Shown: positions 43,963-52,146 of the stretch, in pieces
Position numbering within the stretch: position 1 is the first letter of the stretch
How the letters are laid out: each line of letters begins with the position of its first letter
Source: Alphaproteobacteria bacterium
GTDB lineage: Bacteria > Pseudomonadota > Alphaproteobacteria > JAJUGE01
DNA: 64,000 bases
Direction: 5' to 3'
NCBI GenBank assembly: GCA_029268305.1
Contig: JAJUGE010000002.1
Coordinates: forward strand, 1 to 64,000
Program-made: the position numbers and the translations under genes
The notes under the pieces: generated by a model
Told to the model about the DNA's origin: nothing
Seen by the model: only the letters and a program-made list of their open reading frames with translations
Database searches by the model: none

Positions 43963-44052
43963 GGAAGTGAAGCTCAGCCAAGCGCGCGGGACCGACGGGG
44001 GCCACTTCGATCGAGGCGGATCCCTGTTTCCGATCGTGGTCTCACCGCGAGC

Positions 44053-46707
44053 CTACGAAGCCGCTTCGCCCAATGACTTGGATGCGATCTCATAAACATC
44101 CCTCGAAAGCTTCGGCTCCGCCAGCACTCGTCGCAACGCCGCCTGCATCTTCTCCTGGCGCGCCTTATCAAAACGCCGCCAGCGCCCGAGAGGACCCAGC
44201 AAACGGGCGGCCGTCTGCGGATTGAGCTTGTCGAGCTCGATGACGCGGTCCGCGAGGAAGGCGTAGCCGCTGCCGTCTTGGGCATGGAACCGGAGCGGAT
44301 TGCCGCTTGCAAACGCGCCCACGAGGGCGCGCACCTTGTTGGGATTGCGGATCGAGAACGCCTCGTGATCCAGCAGCTCCTTTACCCGCTCCAGTGTCTG
44401 GGGGAGCGACGAGGTGGCTTGGAGCGCGAACCATTTGTCGACGACCAGCGTGTCCGACTGGAACTTTCGGTAGAAATCGTCCAGGGCCTCCTGGCGGTCG
44501 GGCGCGGCGATATCGTTCAGTGCCGCCAGCGCTGCCATCCTGTCGGTCATGTTGTCCGCCTCGAAGTACTGTTCCTTGACGAGGGCACGCATCCCCGGCT
44601 CTTCGATCAGGGCAAGATACGACAGCGCCGCGTTCTTTAACGCTCGCCGCCCGGCCGAAGCTGCGTCTGGGCTGAACGGCTCATTGCTGCGATTGTCGCG
44701 GTAGAGTGTAAGCAGCTCTTCCTTGTAGTTGGTTGCGATCTCGCGTCGGAGCTTTTCCCGTGCGGTGTGAATCGCCTCGACGTCGATGATCTCCATCTGT
44801 TCGCCGATGTAGTCTTCGCTCGGCAGCGTCAGCATCTGCGCCGCAAAGGCGCGATCCTCTACGGCGTCTTCGATCGTCCGCCTCAAAGCCTCGACGAAGT
44901 CCGGAGCGATCGGACCGCTGCGCGTGCCGTTGCGCACCGCCCGCAACAGAAGGTCCGTGGCGTACTGCTGTCCTGCCTCCCATCTGTTGAAGCGGTCCGT
45001 GTCGTATCCCATCAGAAAAGCCCGGTCTTCTTCCGGGAGGTCGATCTTCAACCGGACGGGAGCGCCGAAACCCCGGTTGATGGAGGGCACCGGCGGCAGG
45101 GGCACATTCAGGAACCGGAAGGTCTGTTCTGCTTCGGTGATGTTCAGCACCCGCTCGCCAGCCTCCATGCCGATGCCCTCGCCCTCGAAGCGCAAGGGCA
45201 GTTCCCGCCCGCGCCGATCGAGCAGCGCGACCTTGAGGGGCAGGTGCACCGGCTTCTTTTCCGGCTGGCCCGGTGTGGGCGGCGTCCGCTGCTTCACCTT
45301 CAGATGGAAGGAGCGTTCCAGGCTGTCGAACTTTCCCTCGACCGAAAGCTCAGGGGTTCCCGCCTGACTGTACCAGAGCCTGAACTGTCCGAGGTCCACG
45401 CCGGTCGCGTCTTCCATCGCCTGCACGAAGTCGTCGCAGGTGACGGCCTGCCCATCGTGGCGCTCGAAATACAGATCCATTCCTCTCCGGAATCCCTCCC
45501 GACCGAGGAGGGTATGTATCATCCGGATGACCTCGGCACCTTTCTCGTAGACGGTGGGCGTGTAGAAGTTGTTGATCTCGATGTAGGACTCGGGACGGAC
45601 CGGGTGGGCGAGGGGGCCCGCGTCCTCCGGGACCTGGCGCGCTCGAAGGGCGCGCACGTCCGCGATGCGGCGAACGGGCGCCGAGCGCATATCCGCCGAA
45701 AACAACTGGTCGCGAAAGACCGTCAGACCTTCCTTGAGGCTGAGTTGAAACCAGTCTCGGCAGGTTACGCGATTGCCGGTCCAGTTGTGGAAATACTCGT
45801 GCGCGACGATGGATTCGATCGCCGCGTAGTCGGCATCTGTCGCGGTTTCTGGGCTCGCCAACACGTACTTGGCATTGAAGACGTTGAGGCTCTTGTTCTC
45901 CATCGCCCCCATGTTGAAGTCGTTGACGGCGACGATGTTAAAGACGTCGAGGTCGTACTCCAGGCCGAAGGTCTCCTCGTCCCAGCGCATCGCGCGCTTC
46001 AGGGCGTCCATGGCATAGGCGCAGCGGTTCTGGTTGCCTTCTTCGACGTAGATACAGAGCTTTACCGTCCGCCCCGAGGCGGTGACGAACGTGTCCTCGA
46101 CTGCCACCAGATCGCCGGCCACCAGAGCGAACAGATAGGACGGCTTCGGAAACGGGTCGTGCCAGACGGCTTCGTGCCGCCCACCGTCGATGCTTCTTTC
46201 GCTCACTCGATTTCCGTTGGAGAGGAGCACCGGGCATGACTTCTTGTCGGCGCGAATCGTGGTAGTGAAGACCGCCATCACGTCAGGTCGATCGGGATAG
46301 AACGTGATCCGGCGAAACCCTTCTGCCTCGCACTGGGTACAAAAGTTTCCGCCGGATACGTAAAGGCCCTCCAGTTTGGTGTTAGCCGACGGATCGATTT
46401 CCGTCTCGATCTCCAGCTCGAACTTCTCGGGCGGAGAAGGGATCCTCAACGATGCTTCGTCGAGGACATATTCCTTTTCCGAAAGCGGCTTCCCGTCGAG
46501 CTTCACCGAAACGAGCTTCAATTCGTCACCGTCGAGGACCAGCGGCTGTACGCCGGAACCCCGGTCGTGATCGCTCCGCACCTTCAGGCGCGAGGTCACC
46601 TTCGTCTTCTTCTCATCGAGGTCGAAGGCCAGATGAACCTCTTCGACCCGATAGTCGGGGGAAGCGTAGTCCGCGAGGCGAATGGTCTTCGGCTGTGCTG
46701 CGCTCAT
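44053..46707 (-). CDS. pepN: Aminopeptidase N (M1 family)
   Basis: 884 aa from the ATG at 46707 (MSAAQPKTIRLADYASPDYR); an in-frame extension to 46773 is possible. GAMENKSLNVFN is the substrate-recognition motif and HEYFHNW (first His about residue 303) with the downstream Glu of LKEGLTVFRDQLF form the zinc site. The all-helical C-terminal domain is complete. It is a cytoplasmic broad-specificity aminopeptidase of the bacterial PepN subfamily. Confidence 0.96.
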   Translation of the reverse strand: MSAAQPKTIRLADYASPDYRVEEVHLAFDLDEKKTKVTSRLKVRSDHDRGSGVQPLVLDGDELKLVSVKLDGKPLSEKEYVLDEASLRIPSPPEKFELEIETEIDPSANTKLEGLYVSGGNFCTQCEAEGFRRITFYPDRPDVMAVFTTTIRADKKSCPVLLSNGNRVSERSIDGGRHEAVWHDPFPKPSYLFALVAGDLVAVEDTFVTASGRTVKLCIYVEEGNQNRCAYAMDALKRAMRWDEETFGLEYDLDVFNIVAVNDFNMGAMENKSLNVFNAKYVLASPETATDADYAAIESIVAHEYFHNWTGNRVTCRDWFQLSLKEGLTVFRDQLFSADMRSAPVRRIADVRALRARQVPEDAGPLAHPVRPESYIEINNFYTPTVYEKGAEVIRMIHTLLGREGFRRGMDLYFERHDGQAVTCDDFVQAMEDATGVDLGQFRLWYSQAGTPELSVEGKFDSLERSFHLKVKQRTPPTPGQPEKKPVHLPLKVALLDRRGRELPLRFEGEGIGMEAGERVLNITEAEQTFRFLNVPLPPVPSINRGFGAPVRLKIDLPEEDRAFLMGYDTDRFNRWEAGQQYATDLLLRAVRNGTRSGPIAPDFVEALRRTIEDAVEDRAFAAQMLTLPSEDYIGEQMEIIDVEAIHTAREKLRREIATNYKEELLTLYRDNRSNEPFSPDAASAGRRALKNAALSYLALIEEPGMRALVKEQYFEADNMTDRMAALAALNDIAAPDRQEALDDFYRKFQSDTLVVDKWFALQATSSLPQTLERVKELLDHEAFSIRNPNKVRALVGAFASGNPLRFHAQDGSGYAFLADRVIELDKLNPQTAARLLGPLGRWRRFDKARQEKMQAALRRVLAEPKLSRDVYEIASKSLGEAAS

Positions 46708-47187
46708 CGGTGCACCCGCGTATGCAAGAGGGCGTGGACTGACCTGCTCGTTATGCAGGAGAATGCCAGACATAAGGAAGGGAGATCGACCCGCATAGTG
46801 AGGCTCCTGCGAAGCAGGTCGTCAAGGCGTACTCCGCGCCGGAACAGCTCCTGCAGGCTCCTGCTTCGGCAGCTTGTTCTAAGCATCATCTCGATGACGA
46901 AAATCTTTGATCCGGATGCTTAAATTTCGCCCGGCCGAGGGAACGCAATCGGCCGATCCTGCGTTTCTACGAGCGTCGGATCGCTGCCCGCCGCACCTAA
47001 TTCTGCCCGACGGAAATGTGTGTCGGGAACCACGTCAGATCCTAGGCAAGATGGCGTGGGGGCAGGGGGCGAGACGGCGGAATGTCGAGTGCTAGAACTG
47101 AGCGTCCCGGGACCATGGGCCGGCGGCACCGGACCATGGTCCCTTGACATTGCCCGGCGCGAAGCCTTCAGTCAGTGATCCAACGGC
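46708..47187. other. 480-base divergent intergenic region with several inverted repeats
   Basis: No gene is supportable here. Visible structures: CCTGC-GAA-GCAGG (46806-46818); a longer imperfect hairpin with arms GAACAGCT (46842) and AGCTTGTTC (46871-46879) enclosing CTGC-TTCG-GCAG; an AT-rich stretch around 46900-46925; and the phased palindromes near 47104-47143 listed separately. It should carry the promoter of pepN (minus) and that of the redox gene (plus). Small open frames here have no recognisable family. Confidence 0.5.
47104..47149 (+). promoter_or_regulatory. Phased palindromic operator and -35 element upstream of the redox gene
   Basis: GTCCCGGGAC (47104-47113) and GGACCATGGTCC (47131-47142) are perfect palindromes. 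GGACCATGG repeats directly at 47110 and 47131, exactly 21 bases apart, and GGGACCATGG (47109-47118) is also the inverse of CCATGGTCCC (47134-47143). TTGACA (47144-47149) follows at once, with a weak -10 TTCAGT 17 bases later. The layout suggests a dimeric regulator on two sites on one DNA face (inference). Confidence 0.45.
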
Positions 47188-47192
47188 GGAGG
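47188..47192 (+). promoter_or_regulatory. Shine-Dalgarno that defines the TTG start of the TGA-containing gene
   Basis: GGAGG at 47188-47192 lies seven bases before the TTG at 47200. This near-ideal site favours initiation upstream of the TGA at 47242 instead of at the GTG at 47308, which has no such site. Confidence 0.7.
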
Positions 47193-47199
47193 AGTTATC

Positions 47200-47970
47200 T
47201 TGGAATCGCGAGAAAGCATACGCGTCTTCTGGCATCCTGGCTGAACGAGCTGCCTCAGGACGAAAGAGTTCCTGTCGATCCGTGGGATCGAGTTCGAGTC
47301 TATAGACGTGGCGAACGATGAAGGCGGCATGGACGCCCTCAGGGCTCTCGGAGCCCGGACGGTTCCTGTCGTCGCCAAAGGCGATCGCTACGTGTTCGCG
47401 CAATCACTCAAGGTCGTTGCCGAATTCGTCGGATTGGCGGGAGATTTCGGGCCGGCTTTAGCCCCGCCCGAATTGATATCCCGCCTGGATCGTATCCTCG
47501 CGGGCGTACAGCGGTTCGTACGCCAGTTGCCGGAGGGCGAACTGGAAACGAAACTGAAGAACCGTAACCGGACCTACCGTCAACTCGGCCACCATGTCTT
47601 CCGCATTCCGGAGGCCTTCGTGGATGCGGTGGGTGAAGGGCGGCAACTAACCTACGAAGCGCTAACGGCTCCGCCGCCCGAAAATATCCGCTCCGGTTAC
47701 GATATCGCCGAATACGGCAGCGTCGTCCGGCAGAAAGTGAGGAACTGGTGGGACAGCACCAGCGGCGGAGGGTCGCTTCCGCAGATGGTGGACACCTATT
47801 ACGGCCAACAGCCACTGCATGAGGTTCTAGAGCGCACCACCTGGCACGCCGGCCAGCATGCGCGTCAGCTCATGTCGATCCTGGAAGACCTCGGGATAGC
47901 CGCCGATCAGCCCCTCACCGAGGCCGATTTCGCCGGATTGCCGATGCCGCAGAACGTTTGGGACGATTGA
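47200..47970 (+). CDS. Candidate selenoprotein: glutaredoxin-like UxxC domain fused to DinB-like domain
   Basis: 256 residues if the TGA at 47242-47244 is read as selenocysteine at position 15. The codons just before it give IRVFWHPG, those after it TSCLRTKEFLSIRGIEFE, so the active site would read G-U-T-S-C, the place of the first Cys in a glutaredoxin CxxC. Beta2 (FESIDV) and the cis-Pro motif RTVPVVAKGD complete the thioredoxin-like domain (about 1-80). Residues about 90-250 are a DinB/DUF664-like four-helix domain with candidate metal ligands H131/H132, H216 and H220 (TTWHAGQHARQLM). The start is a TTG with GGAGG seven bases upstream. Two hairpins follow the TGA. Alternatives: nonsense mutation, base error, or a shorter protein from GTG 47308 that would lose the redox site. 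gamma-Glutamyltransferase follows with an overlap. Confidence 0.72.
47256..47274 (+). promoter_or_regulatory. Candidate bacterial SECIS hairpin 1
   Basis: CAGGA and TCCTG pair around a 9-base loop (CGAAAGAGT) whose second base is G. The loop begins 17 bases after the TGA. Bacterial SECIS elements lie just downstream of the UGA with a small loop and a G in its first two positions, which this meets. The stem is short. Confidence 0.4.
47275..47291 (+). promoter_or_regulatory. Candidate bacterial SECIS hairpin 2
   Basis: TCGATCC and GGATCGA form a perfect 7-bp stem with the triloop GTG, whose first two bases are the GU typical of SelB-binding loops. The loop starts 38 bases after the TGA, at or just past the far end of the spacing seen in bacterial SECIS elements. 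It could act alone or stack with hairpin 1. Confidence 0.4.
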
Positions 47971-49844
47971 CATCACAGGCCCGTAGCCGCGTCGGCTCGT
48001 GCCTTGCCGCAGCAGGCGATTTGCCTGCTGCCGGTGAGCGCGAGCCGATCGGCTATCGCTGTTCCACGCTCGCGGAACGAGGGCCCGGGTGTCGGGCGCG
48101 GACATTCCTCGGCCCGCTGGTCGCGCTCTTCGTCTGCTTTCAACAATCGGACGCCCCGCTGGGTGCCGAGATGCGGCCAGATCCGGAAGCGGCGAGCGGA
48201 ATAATCGAGCGAACAGCGGTCGCGGCAAATCGCTACATGATTGCCGCCTCGCATCCGCTCGCGGCTGAAGCGGGGCTAGAGGCTCTCCGCCGCGGCGGCA
48301 GCGCGGTCGACGCCGCCATTGCCGCGCAGATGGTTCTGACCCTGGTCGAGCCGCAGTCATCCGGGATAGGCGGCGGCGGCTTTCTCCTGCACTATGATGC
48401 GGAGTCGGGGGAGCTGAAAGCTTACGACGGCCGCGAAACCGCCCCTGCGGCGGCAACGCCCGACATGTTCCTCGACGAATCCGGAGAGCCGCTCGCCTTC
48501 TTCGACGCCGTCGTCGGGGGCCTCTCCGTCGGCGTGCCCGGGCTCGTGCCGATGCTCGAGCGCGCGCATCGCGAGGAGGGCGAGCTGCCGTGGGCGAGCT
48601 TGTTCGCGGAGGCGATCGCGCTGGCCGAACGCGGCTTTCCGGTTTCACCCCGGCTGCATGCGCTGATCGCCGCCGACAAGTACCTGAAGCGGCATCCCGC
48701 CACCGCCGCCTATTTCCATACGCCGGAGGGCGCTCCGCTGCCGGCCGGCCACATCCTGCGCAATCCGGAACTGGCCGACACGCTCCGTGCCCTGGCCGAG
48801 GAAGGGAGCGCCGCAATCCTGACCGGCGAGATAGCGGCGGAGATCGTGGCCGAGGTGAGGGGCTTTGCGGCCAATCCGGGCCGGCTGAGCATGCAGGATC
48901 TTGCCGGTTACCAGCCGGTCGTCCGAGAGGCGGTCTGCAGAGCCTACCGACACTACCGCGCCTGCGGCATGCCACCCCCGAGCGCCGGGCCAATCGCCGT
49001 GCTGCAGACGCTGGGCATGCTGGAGCGGTTCGATGTCGCGGCACGCGGGCCGTGGTCGGTGGAATCGGCACATCTGTTCGCCGAAGCGAGCCGCCTCGCC
49101 TTCGCCGACCGGACGTATGTCGCCGATCCGGCTTTCGTAGACGTGCCGGTCGGAGGTCTGCTGGACCAGCGCTACCTCCTGGAGCGTTCCGAGCGCATCT
49201 GTATGGACGGCTCACTGGGCGAGGTGCTGCCTGGTACGCCCGCGATTCGCAAAACGGAGCTCGCTCCTCCAGCGGACGGAATGATTCGGCCACCATCGAC
49301 GATGCATCTGAGCGTGGTCGACGAGCAGGGCAATGTCGCTTCGCTCACCAGCAGCGTCGAGAACGCGTTCGGCTCGCGAATCATGGTGCGCGGCTTCATG
49401 CTGAACAATCAGCTGACGGACTTCTCGTTTCGGCCAGAGGTGGATGGGCGACCGGGCCCCAACCGTGCCGAGCCGGGAAAGCGCCCGAGAAGCTCGATGG
49501 CGCCGATGATCGTGTTCGGTCCGGAAGACCGGCCGGTACTTGCGATCGGGTCGCCGGGAGGCTCCCGCATCATCGGCTATGTCGGGAAGGTGCTCCTCGG
49601 TGTCATCGATTGGAACCTGGACGTGCAGCAGGCGATCTCGCTGCCGAACATCACGAACCGGAACGGCCCTACGGACCTGGAGGCCGACAGCTCGGCGGTA
49701 GCGTTGCAGGAGCCGCTGGAGCGGCTGGGGCATTCGGTGAGGCTCGTGCCGATGACCAGTGGTTTACATGGCATTCAGATCCTGCCGAGCGGCCTGCTCG
49801 GGGGCGCTGATCCGCGTCGGGAAGGGGTAGTCCTCGGCGACTGA
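47958..49844 (+). CDS. ggt: Gamma-glutamyltransferase
   Basis: Up to 628 aa; start uncertain. TTG codons at 47958, 47967 and 48021 and an ATG at 48171 are in frame; a hydrophobic stretch (FLGPLVALFVCFQQSDAPLGAE) ends just before that ATG and looks like a signal peptide, so a start upstream is preferred. The Ntn-hydrolase core is clear: AASHPLAAEAGLEALRRGGS, SSGIGGGGFLLHYD, and the autoprocessing site PSTMHLSVVDEQG where Thr (about 448) is the nucleophile. The residue after it is Met where E. coli has a second Thr. The oxyanion segment GSPGGSRIIGYV is intact. It cleaves gamma-glutamyl bonds such as in glutathione, probably in the periplasm. It overlaps the preceding redox gene by 13 bases. Confidence 0.88.
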   Translation: MGRLTSQARSRVGSCLAAAGDLPAAGEREPIGYRCSTLAERGPGCRARTFLGPLVALFVCFQQSDAPLGAEMRPDPEAASGIIERTAVAANRYMIAASHPLAAEAGLEALRRGGSAVDAAIAAQMVLTLVEPQSSGIGGGGFLLHYDAESGELKAYDGRETAPAAATPDMFLDESGEPLAFFDAVVGGLSVGVPGLVPMLERAHREEGELPWASLFAEAIALAERGFPVSPRLHALIAADKYLKRHPATAAYFHTPEGAPLPAGHILRNPELADTLRALAEEGSAAILTGEIAAEIVAEVRGFAANPGRLSMQDLAGYQPVVREAVCRAYRHYRACGMPPPSAGPIAVLQTLGMLERFDVAARGPWSVESAHLFAEASRLAFADRTYVADPAFVDVPVGGLLDQRYLLERSERICMDGSLGEVLPGTPAIRKTELAPPADGMIRPPSTMHLSVVDEQGNVASLTSSVENAFGSRIMVRGFMLNNQLTDFSFRPEVDGRPGPNRAEPGKRPRSSMAPMIVFGPEDRPVLAIGSPGGSRIIGYVGKVLLGVIDWNLDVQQAISLPNITNRNGPTDLEADSSAVALQEPLERLGHSVRLVPMTSGLHGIQILPSGLLGGADPRREGVVLGD

Positions 49845-49869
49845 GCCCGACAGATCCCGATGCTCGAGA

Positions 49870-51318
49870 TTAGCCGATTCTGCCCGTGCGGCGCAGCACG
49901 CGCCCGGGCAACTCGCCGGTCGGTGCGGACGGCCGCCACACCGGCTTTCCATTGACGTAGACTGCCTCGATTCCGGCAGCGGGCGTGGCCGGCTGCTCGA
50001 AGGTCGCCCGGTCGATCACGGTCGCCGGATCGAAGATCACCAGGTCGGCGAATGCACCCTCCCGGAGGAGGCCTCGATCGACCAGCCCGAACTTCGAGGC
50101 GGACAGCCCGGTCATCCGCCGCACAGCTTCTTCCAACGGCATCAGGCCGAGATCCCGGCTGTAGTGCCCGAGAACGCGCGGGAAAGTGCCCCACAAGCGA
50201 GGATGCGGCATCTCTCCGCCGGGAAGACCGTCGGAACCGATCATCGCTCCGTCGAACCGCAGCACCCGCTGTACGTCGTCTTCTGCCATGGCGAAATAGA
50301 TGGCCCCCGCCGGCATCAGCCGCTCCGCCATCTCCACTATCGAGACGCCATTCTCGGCTGCGAGCTCTGCCAGATCACGGCCGGAAGCATCGGGCATACG
50401 CTCCGACCAGGTGATCAGCACCTTCGACGCGTCCTCGAGCCTCTCAGGCAGGAGAACCGTGGAGCTCGCGTTGTAGGGGTAGACATCGAGGCTGACCGGC
50501 TGCGTCTTCGCCGCCTCGGCGATGCGGGGGAGGGTGCGCGCAACCTTGCCGTGGCTCGCCTTCCCCGAAGCCTTGTGGTGCGAGAGCACGACGGCGATCG
50601 CGGCACGCCGGCCGATCTCCAGCGCTTCCTCGACCGATTCCTCCAGCTGCGGGCCCTCATTGCGCAGGTGGGTCGCATAGATGCCGCCGAAGGGCGTCAC
50701 CGCCTCGGCTACGGCAACGACTTCGTCGGTCGGGGCGGACCGGGCCGGGGGATAGAACAATCCTGTGCTGAGGCCGGAGGCGCCGGCCTGCATCGCTTCG
50801 GTCACCCGCACCTTCATCTCGGCGATTTCGGCAGGGGTGGCCGCTCGATCCAGAGCGTCCATGACACCGACGCGAAGCGTCTGGTGTCCGACCAGAGCGA
50901 TCACGTTGGTGGCGGCGGGCCGCCGATCGAGCTCGTGCAGATAAGGGTCGAACGAGGGGTACCTGTACCAGGCCGCGTCCCCCAGCAGGTCCAGCGGCGG
51001 GGTAGGGCGGGACTCGGTGATCAACGGCGCCAGACTGATGCCGCAGTTGCCGATCACGACCGTCGTGACTCCCTGGCTGACCTTTGGCGCCATGTCGGGA
51101 TCGCTGAGGAGCATCCGGTCGTCATGTGTGTGGACGTCGATGAAGCCGGGCGAAACCGCCTTGCCGCCCGCGTCGACTATCTCGTCGGCGGTCGCGTCCT
51201 TCAAATCGCCGACCTCCGCGATCCGGGCGCCGCGCACCGCGACGTCCGCCACGAACGAAGCCCGGCCGCTGCCGTCGATGACCCGGCCGCCGCGGATGAT
51301 GAGGTCGAAGCTTGCCAT
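49870..51318 (-). CDS. N-acyl-D-amino acid deacylase (D-aminoacylase) family amidohydrolase
   Basis: 482 aa. FDLIIRGGRVIDGSGRASF opens the composite beta domain, GFIDVHTHDDRMLL carries the first zinc ligands, VVIGNCGISLAP the Cys ligand typical of D-aminoacylases, and ATHLRNEG and VLSHHKASGK later His residues. The catalytic Asp is likely in MIGSDGLPGG. It hydrolyses N-acyl-D-amino acids; substrate specificity is not resolvable. First in a minus-strand run of five genes ending with an amidase; a nitrogen- or amide-scavenging theme is possible. Confidence 0.9.
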   Translation of the reverse strand: MASFDLIIRGGRVIDGSGRASFVADVAVRGARIAEVGDLKDATADEIVDAGGKAVSPGFIDVHTHDDRMLLSDPDMAPKVSQGVTTVVIGNCGISLAPLITESRPTPPLDLLGDAAWYRYPSFDPYLHELDRRPAATNVIALVGHQTLRVGVMDALDRAATPAEIAEMKVRVTEAMQAGASGLSTGLFYPPARSAPTDEVVAVAEAVTPFGGIYATHLRNEGPQLEESVEEALEIGRRAAIAVVLSHHKASGKASHGKVARTLPRIAEAAKTQPVSLDVYPYNASSTVLLPERLEDASKVLITWSERMPDASGRDLAELAAENGVSIVEMAERLMPAGAIYFAMAEDDVQRVLRFDGAMIGSDGLPGGEMPHPRLWGTFPRVLGHYSRDLGLMPLEEAVRRMTGLSASKFGLVDRGLLREGAFADLVIFDPATVIDRATFEQPATPAAGIEAVYVNGKPVWRPSAPTGELPGRVLRRTGRIG

Positions 51319-51344
51319 TGCTGCTCCCGCTGTTGCCGGATCCT

Positions 51345-52130
51345 TCAGGAAGCGAGATTGAGGCTCGCACCCACCTCGATCTCACCATCACGGGTCACGA
51401 TGGTGTAGATGCCGCAGTCGGCGTGGCCGAAACTCCGTCTCAGCGCCTGCGGCAGGTTCTGATCCCGGACACCGCTGACAGGGTTCACGTTGGTGGCGGC
51501 GCAACGGCCGATGCGCGATGTAACCTCCAGACGCGCGTCGCCGATCGCCAGCGTACGGCCGATCCACTCGAACTCCGACCAGGGCGGAGCCTCGATGTAG
51601 ATGTTGCCGCGGAAACGCCGCTCGTCGAGCGAGGCTCCGACGATCTCCGCGACCGCGCGAACAGTGCCGAGATTGATGATCGAGATATGCGGCTGCGGTG
51701 TGTCGGCGAAAGCCTGCCCTTCCTCTCCTTCGGGCTTGGGCGGGATCTCGACCAGACGCGTGGCGCCCCGGAGTTCCTCGCCCGGGACGAGGGCGGACAG
51801 GACGGCTTCGAGACGCCGGGCCTCATTGGGCGAGCCCAAGTGGCCGGCGAAAACCTCTTCGCCATCGCGCTCAAGACGGAGGAAGTCCTCTTCCGGTCGG
51901 TGCTCGGCGGAAACCGTGACCATGTTTGCGTTGCTGGCGACCTGGAGGAAATTGCCGCGACGGACCCAGTGCGGCTTCCCTTCCTCGAACTCGATGTCAC
52001 CGTTGCAGACGGCGAAGCGGCGGTCGTGCGCGATCGGACGCCCTGCCGTGAGGGAGATCCGCGTCATCGGCTGACCGGGAAGCCCTTTCACCGGATAGCG
52101 GTAGAGAGCTTCGATTTTTCCCAAAGACAT
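51345..52130 (-). CDS. MOSC domain protein
   Basis: 261 aa. The N-terminal beta-barrel MOSC_N domain opens GKIEALYRYPVKGLPGQPM. The C-terminal MOSC domain contains IGRCAATNVNPVSGVRD with the conserved Cys (about residue 210). MOSC proteins bind molybdenum cofactor or transfer sulphur (mARC/YiiM relatives); the electron-transfer domain of some members is absent here. Separated by 26 bases from the D-aminoacylase and 16 bases from the enoyl-CoA hydratase. Confidence 0.88.
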   Translation of the reverse strand: MSLGKIEALYRYPVKGLPGQPMTRISLTAGRPIAHDRRFAVCNGDIEFEEGKPHWVRRGNFLQVASNANMVTVSAEHRPEEDFLRLERDGEEVFAGHLGSPNEARRLEAVLSALVPGEELRGATRLVEIPPKPEGEEGQAFADTPQPHISIINLGTVRAVAEIVGASLDERRFRGNIYIEAPPWSEFEWIGRTLAIGDARLEVTSRIGRCAATNVNPVSGVRDQNLPQALRRSFGHADCGIYTIVTRDGEIEVGASLNLAS

Positions 52131-52146
52131 TACCGCGTCGCCCCTC

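Noticed and set aside
46907-47095. 62-codon plus-strand frame in the intergenic gap
   Set aside because: No Shine-Dalgarno, no recognisable family and it ends before the operator; likely random.
46708-47187. Search for a tRNA-Sec gene near the TGA-containing gene
   Set aside because: No TTCGA(A/C)TCC arm, UCA anticodon context or CCA-ended acceptor found by eye.
47308-47970. Short version of the redox-DinB gene starting at GTG 47308
   Set aside because: It begins in mid-domain after the active site, has no Shine-Dalgarno, and ignores the in-frame upstream codons that match a glutaredoxin N-terminus. Kept only as an alternative.
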